Source: DTU018 sp964618175 (lineage in GTDB: Bacteria; Bacillota; Syntrophomonadia; Syntrophomonadales; Syntrophomonadaceae). From it: a stretch of 11,654 nucleotides of DNA. The stretch lies in the NCBI GenBank assembly GCA_964618175.1, contig CAZTZX010000063.1, positions 1-11,654 of the forward strand. The letters are read 5' to 3'. The notes under the pieces are model-generated. The model searched no databases. It saw only the letters and a program-made list of their open reading frames with translations, and was not told the DNA's origin. Positions 9,201-11,654 of this stretch are shown in pieces. The translations under genes and the position numbers were made by a program. Each line of letters starts with the position of its first letter. The first letter of the stretch is position 1.

Positions 9201-9765
9201 AGATCCCTCCCAGGGGGTCTCCTACCCGGGCACCATAAAAGCTTTCCAGAATCGGTGAGGCCAGCATATGAGCAATACTATCCATGGCCTGATAGCGGCG
9301 TAGGCTTCCCAAGACCATATCATAATCGCCTTGAATAGGGGTCAACAGACTATCCAGCCAAGCATCTTCCAGTACCGGGTCAGTCTCACTGGACATGTGC
9401 GCCGAGAACAGGATCAAATCGGCCTCAATAGTATTGGCGATTTGCAGCATAGCCCGAATACTTATACCCCGCCCGCTTATTTCTTGAGGGAGAATAAACT
9501 CAATATGAGGATGGTGCAGCTGCAGTTTTTGAATAGATTCTAATATATGCCCCGCCCCGGCATCGCCGACGCATACTATAAGCTGCCGCTTTCCTATCCA
9601 CGATTTAAGCACCTTATCAATAGACTTCAATAGCTCAGGGAGGTGCTCCTGTTCATCAATAAAAGGGATGCCCACCACCAAATCAAAGTTAGCATAATCC
9701 GCTAACTGGGGATCGATCTCCTGCATTACCTCATCAAATCGACTTTCACGGTAGCCTTGGATCAA
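6229..9765 (-). CDS. GT-A-like domain fused to GH130 mannoside phosphorylase
   Basis: The protein has about 1178 residues from the TTG at 9765, which follows a perfect AAGGAGG by eight bases. An in-frame ATG at 9825 would add 20 residues but lacks a ribosome site. Residues 25-270 look like a GT-A glycosyltransferase: FDLVVGIPFIDEQEHLPELL near the start, DPLGGIYAL at 183-191, GYGIDFWIL at 212-220 and KLHSLE at 240-245. The usual DXD position reads SAHMSSE (121-127). Residues 280-855 are mostly helical by eye and unassigned. Residues 860-1178 are GH130, a family of beta-mannoside phosphorylases that use phosphate to release mannose-1-phosphate. Its motifs are NPGA 887-890, YRAVGDDD 901-908, GCEDPR 941-946, DKDAIIFPEKINGKY 998-1012, YHRIEPSIWV 1015-1024, YHGVD 1072-1076 and YYGAAD 1147-1152. 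No signal peptide is seen, so it is probably cytoplasmic. The subfamily and linkage are undetermined; a glycosidase without phosphorolysis is possible. Confidence 0.82.
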   Translation of the reverse strand: MIQGYRESRFDEVMQEIDPQLADYANFDLVVGIPFIDEQEHLPELLKSIDKVLKSWIGKRQLIVCVGDAGAGHILESIQKLQLHHPHIEFILPQEISGRGISIRAMLQIANTIEADLILFSAHMSSETDPVLEDAWLDSLLTPIQGDYDMVLGSLRRYQAMDSIAHMLASPILESFYGARVGDPLGGIYALTHDFVEELAHEGPFWGETIQGYGIDFWILTRALCWDKNICEVNLGGALKLHSLEARNRIFRENAHTIFEAVKRDNAVWLKDRLLIKVADILSRQEAKRPDYITYPPASLLSNYKRSLANNRDLLAVIDPEGELAQLASVQPFCMDDDLWVGALLELMIQYVFGDQVDEKGIFDLLTGLYNGRVLSYITEMQAYQKCLPQGEECQTDELLLHKMESILHRLTDIFWKHKPDLNQAWSQYKEQCRPPIIPLTYMEYIPGRPIVVPKRIVGKDQRIIATDNIFRELRHRYENRFNGFLSEGLGVDLHSSEETIIRAVQDYMQKLEAGLDELLPGDIHTEAGLKAFVDRLFELFPDHHMFTISSDLLREMVVRFPPVNLMIPLGYYKAEQLLEKMDPRDVVTYANLMASWSYTDRDLLWLVDNLKPESFAWVEMEPILLTQDQHMGLLSQGKITNLNRVTGKIIVKPLDTGMGGKYPKIRYFTSIVRRLAVAEQYSELFKINVSERKNISLKIRNSLLGIRRGDDFSAHNVFENLHHRSLVEKISALAQRLEGENRGSLADLLKLMTQGYGLSQVLENETYLTCTAWSWASYSFKGGKNMPTPATTSVEGRWFNHEFLEALYQELGYDPREITKIVFRMIQSGKSNANLLDTLLPTRPKDVTVVVQETTTEPSRHLQRYEGNPLLEPVEGSLWESKYVLNPGALRIGDKVYLFYRAVGDDDVSHIGLAITDGFKVLERLPDPIFSPQIPEEIKGCEDPRLIIIEDRIFMLYTAYDGNIAQIAAASISVEEFTAGNYTNWKREGLAFKNIWDKDAIIFPEKINGKYIIYHRIEPSIWVTYSNELEFPIWEKHAIIAGPRPGRMWDSMKIGAGAQPLKTRYGWLLIYHGVDYNYVYRLGVLLVDLNNPSKVIYRSPNPVLEPEEDYEIGLSGAWVPNVVFTCGAVPGTDKEILDDDDEILVYYGAADTSIGVARATLADLVPASFRITAQNLT

Positions 9766-9773
9766 CTCGAAAT

Positions 9774-9780
9774 CCTCCTT
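9774..9780 (-). promoter_or_regulatory. Ribosome binding site fixing a TTG start for the GT/GH130 gene
   Basis: AAGGAGG on the minus strand lies eight bases ahead of the TTG at 9765-9763, inside the reading frame that would start at the ATG at 9825. No comparable site precedes that ATG. The candidate -10 element at 9839-9834 would place the transcript start about at that ATG, which also favours the TTG. Confidence 0.65.
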
Positions 9781-9833
9781 ATGCCAGTTAAGTTGAGATG
9801 TACCTTCTACATAGTTATGCTCCATTCAGCCGC

Positions 9834-9839
9834 ATTATA
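9834..9839 (-). promoter_or_regulatory. Candidate -10 element for the GT/GH130 gene
   Basis: The minus strand reads TATAAT, the exact housekeeping consensus, in the short space between pepF and the large gene. The predicted transcript start is near 9827, giving a leader of about 60 bases before the TTG at 9765. The hexamer 17 bases upstream (CATTTT) is a poor -35 and there is no extended -10 TG, so this is tentative. If real, the large gene can be transcribed independently of pepF. Confidence 0.4.
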
Positions 9840-9891
9840 TTTGGTCATGCTCAACAAAAATGTGCCTGGCAGGATGGCGGATATCAGGAGA

Positions 9892-11654
9892 TCAGGCCAT
9901 CTTTTCGAATTCATCCAAGAGCTGTGTGAAATAGTTCAGCGCCTTTTCCACCGGTTCCGGAGTAGTCAGGTCAACGCCGGCCTTTTGCAGCAGATTAATG
10001 GGATAATCAGAGCTGCCTGATTTAAGAAAGTTTAAATATCGATCTATAGCCGGCTGACCTTCCTCCAGTATGCTCTGCTTTATAGCCGTAGCCGCCGAAA
10101 AACCGGTAGCGTATTTATAGACGTAAAAAGCCGAATAGAAATGGGGAATACGCGCCCATTCCACACAGATATTGTCGTCCATAACTACATCCGGCCCGTA
10201 ATACTTCTTATTTAATTCCCGATATAGTTCACCCAGAGCTTCAGGGGTTAGAGCATCTCCAGCTTCGACCCGTTCATGGGTAAGCTTTTCAAACTCAGCA
10301 AACATAGTTTGCCGGAAAACAGTCCCGCGGAACTGTTCCAGGTAATGATTTAACAAATACATTTTTTCCCGGGGATCGTTGCTGTTTTTGAGCAGATAAT
10401 CAATCAAGAGCGATTCATTGACCGTCGAAGCGACTTCTGCCACAAATATACTGTACGAGCTGTAGACATAAGGCTGAGTTTGATTGGAATAATAGCTGTG
10501 CAGGGAATGACCCATTTCATGGGCTAGGGTGAAGAGATCATCCAGCTTATCATCATAGTTCATCAATACGTAAGGATGAGTGTGATAAGTGCCCCAAGAG
10601 TAGGCGCCACTGGTTTTTCCCTGGTTTTCGTAAACATCTATCCAGCGCTTATCATATCCTTGGTGCAGAACTGACAAGTATTCATCTCCCAAGGGCGTTA
10701 GTCCCTGCAGGGTCATTTCTTTGGCTTTTTCATAAGGAACCTTCATATCGAACTCGCTTACCAGGGGCACATAAATATCGTACATATACAAAGGGTCGAC
10801 CTGCAGCATTTTCTTTCTTATTTTCATATAGCGATACATACTGTCCAGATGACCGTGAACACTTTTTATAAGCTGGTCATATACATCCACGGCCACATTG
10901 TCCTGATCCAGGGCAGCATGCAGTGCAGACGGATAGTTGCGGGCGCGAGCGTAAAAGATGTCTCTTTTTATGCTGGAACTAAAGGTAGCCGCCAGGGTGT
11001 TGCTCAAGCCTTTATAGGTGGAGTATAACCCTTGGTAAGCTTCTTGGCGCACCCGTCGATCCCGGCTTTCCATGAAACGCCCATAACGCCCCTTGGTCAG
11101 TTCTACTTCCTGTCCGTTTTCATCCCGTATATTTGGGAATTTGATATCAGCATTGTTCAGCATAGTAAAGATGTTGTTGGAGGCCGAAGACAGGTCGGCC
11201 GACATAGCCAGGAGCCGTTCTTCTTTCTCGCTCAGGATGTGTTCCTTCTGGCGAAACAGTTCATCAAAATAATGGGCATAAACCGCCAGTACCGATTCAG
11301 CCTTTTCATATTCCTTGACCTGTTCCCGGGTCATAGCCAGCAGTTCCGGTACCACAAAGGCTACTGCGGCATTGGCCTTTACACCCAAGCCTTCCGCCCG
11401 GTCAAACAGGGTCTGATACTGGGCATTGGAGTTGTCCTCATCCCGGCGCATACGGGAGTACACATAGAGATTGTCACCTTTGCTCTGCATTTCGTTAAGT
11501 ATTTCAATAACCTGCTTCAGCCCAGAAGCTGATTCCCCTACTCGACCCTGATAGGCTCCTATCTGGTTTATCAATTCCTGCACCCGGCTGAAATCTTTTT
11601 CCCATTCATCTTGGTTTTGGTATATATCCTCCAACTGCCACCTATATTCTTCTG
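9892..11654 (-). CDS. pepF: Oligoendopeptidase F, M3 family (5' end outside window)
   Basis: This zinc metallopeptidase cleaves short peptides in the cytoplasm. The zinc site is HEMGH at 10521-10507 inside LAHEMGHSLHS, and the third ligand is the Glu of FVAEVASTVNESL about 24 residues later. The protein ends in a typical M3B helical C-terminus with YVYKYATGFSAA. The frame stays open to the window edge and reads EEYRWQLEDIYQNQDEWEKD, the usual PepF beginning. The TTG at 11634 is therefore an internal leucine and the real start lies just beyond the window, giving about 600 residues in all. The stop is TGA at 9894-9892. No substrate link to the mannose genes is evident. It precedes the GT/GH130 gene on the same strand with about 126 bases between, so read-through from pepF is possible. 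No strong terminator separates them; the best candidate is a short TGCC/GGCA stem followed by five T. Confidence 0.92.
   Translation of the reverse strand, partial: EEYRWQLEDIYQNQDEWEKDFSRVQELINQIGAYQGRVGESASGLKQVIEILNEMQSKGDNLYVYSRMRRDEDNSNAQYQTLFDRAEGLGVKANAAVAFVVPELLAMTREQVKEYEKAESVLAVYAHYFDELFRQKEHILSEKEERLLAMSADLSSASNNIFTMLNNADIKFPNIRDENGQEVELTKGRYGRFMESRDRRVRQEAYQGLYSTYKGLSNTLAATFSSSIKRDIFYARARNYPSALHAALDQDNVAVDVYDQLIKSVHGHLDSMYRYMKIRKKMLQVDPLYMYDIYVPLVSEFDMKVPYEKAKEMTLQGLTPLGDEYLSVLHQGYDKRWIDVYENQGKTSGAYSWGTYHTHPYVLMNYDDKLDDLFTLAHEMGHSLHSYYSNQTQPYVYSSYSIFVAEVASTVNESLLIDYLLKNSNDPREKMYLLNHYLEQFRGTVFRQTMFAEFEKLTHERVEAGDALTPEALGELYRELNKKYYGPDVVMDDNICVEWARIPHFYSAFYVYKYATGFSAATAIKQSILEEGQPAIDRYLNFLKSGSSDYPINLLQKAGVDLTTPEPVEKALNYFTQLLDEFEKMA

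Noticed and set aside
9883..9896. Two copies of ATCAGG near the pepF stop
   Set aside because: A two-copy six-base repeat is within chance expectation and is partly coding.
11032..11532. Open plus-strand frame of about 166 codons opposite pepF
   Set aside because: It lies entirely antisense to a clear M3 peptidase sequence and has no ribosome site or family motif.
11632..11634. TTG as the start of pepF
   Set aside because: Translation upstream to the window edge continues with the typical PepF beginning EEYRWQLEDIY, so this TTG encodes an internal leucine.
1..11654. tRNA, rRNA, CRISPR array, insertion sequence or phage attachment site
   Set aside because: No cloverleaf-like sequence, regularly spaced repeats, transposase motifs or long terminal repeats were seen by reading both strands.

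Overview
The window looks like draft chromosome from a low- to mid-GC anaerobic Gram-positive of the Clostridia type, possibly Syntrophomonas- or Desulfotomaculum-like. The reasons are strong AAGGAGG-type ribosome binding sites, a YitT-family membrane protein, a TadG-like protein and oligoendopeptidase F. The lineage is inferred from gene style only. A run of exactly 100 N (5946-6045) marks a scaffold gap of unknown true length.

Layout. Positions 1-507 (minus) hold the 5' part of a TadG-like pilus-assembly/secreted protein gene whose beginning is damaged and whose end lies outside the window. Positions 501-1376 (minus) encode a YitT/DUF161-DUF2179 membrane protein. A 236-base divergent intergenic region follows. 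Next comes a plus-strand operon of four genes: mannose-1-phosphate guanylyltransferase (1613-2659), phosphomannomutase/phosphoglucomutase (2685-4052), a GT4-type glycosyltransferase (4119-5285), and a six-hairpin glycosidase-like protein (5278-6168, interrupted by the N gap) whose start overlaps the glycosyltransferase stop. A perfect 10-base-arm hairpin at 6205-6225 separates this operon from a convergent minus-strand gene (6229-9765). That gene encodes a protein of about 1180 residues with an N-terminal GT-A-like domain, some 580 residues I cannot assign, and a C-terminal GH130 mannoside phosphorylase domain. The window ends inside pepF (9892-11654, minus), which runs off the right edge.

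How the genes may work together. The mutase and guanylyltransferase make mannose-1-phosphate and then GDP-mannose. The GT4 enzyme is a candidate user of that donor. GH130 phosphorylases release mannose-1-phosphate from beta-mannosides, which the guanylyltransferase could turn back into GDP-mannose. No protein in the cassette shows a signal peptide, so the parts suggest a cytoplasmic cycle that builds and phosphorolyses a mannoside or mannan. The parts are read from sequence; the cycle is inference. The most unusual item is the fusion of a glycosyltransferase-like domain to a GH130 phosphorylase through a large uncharacterised region.
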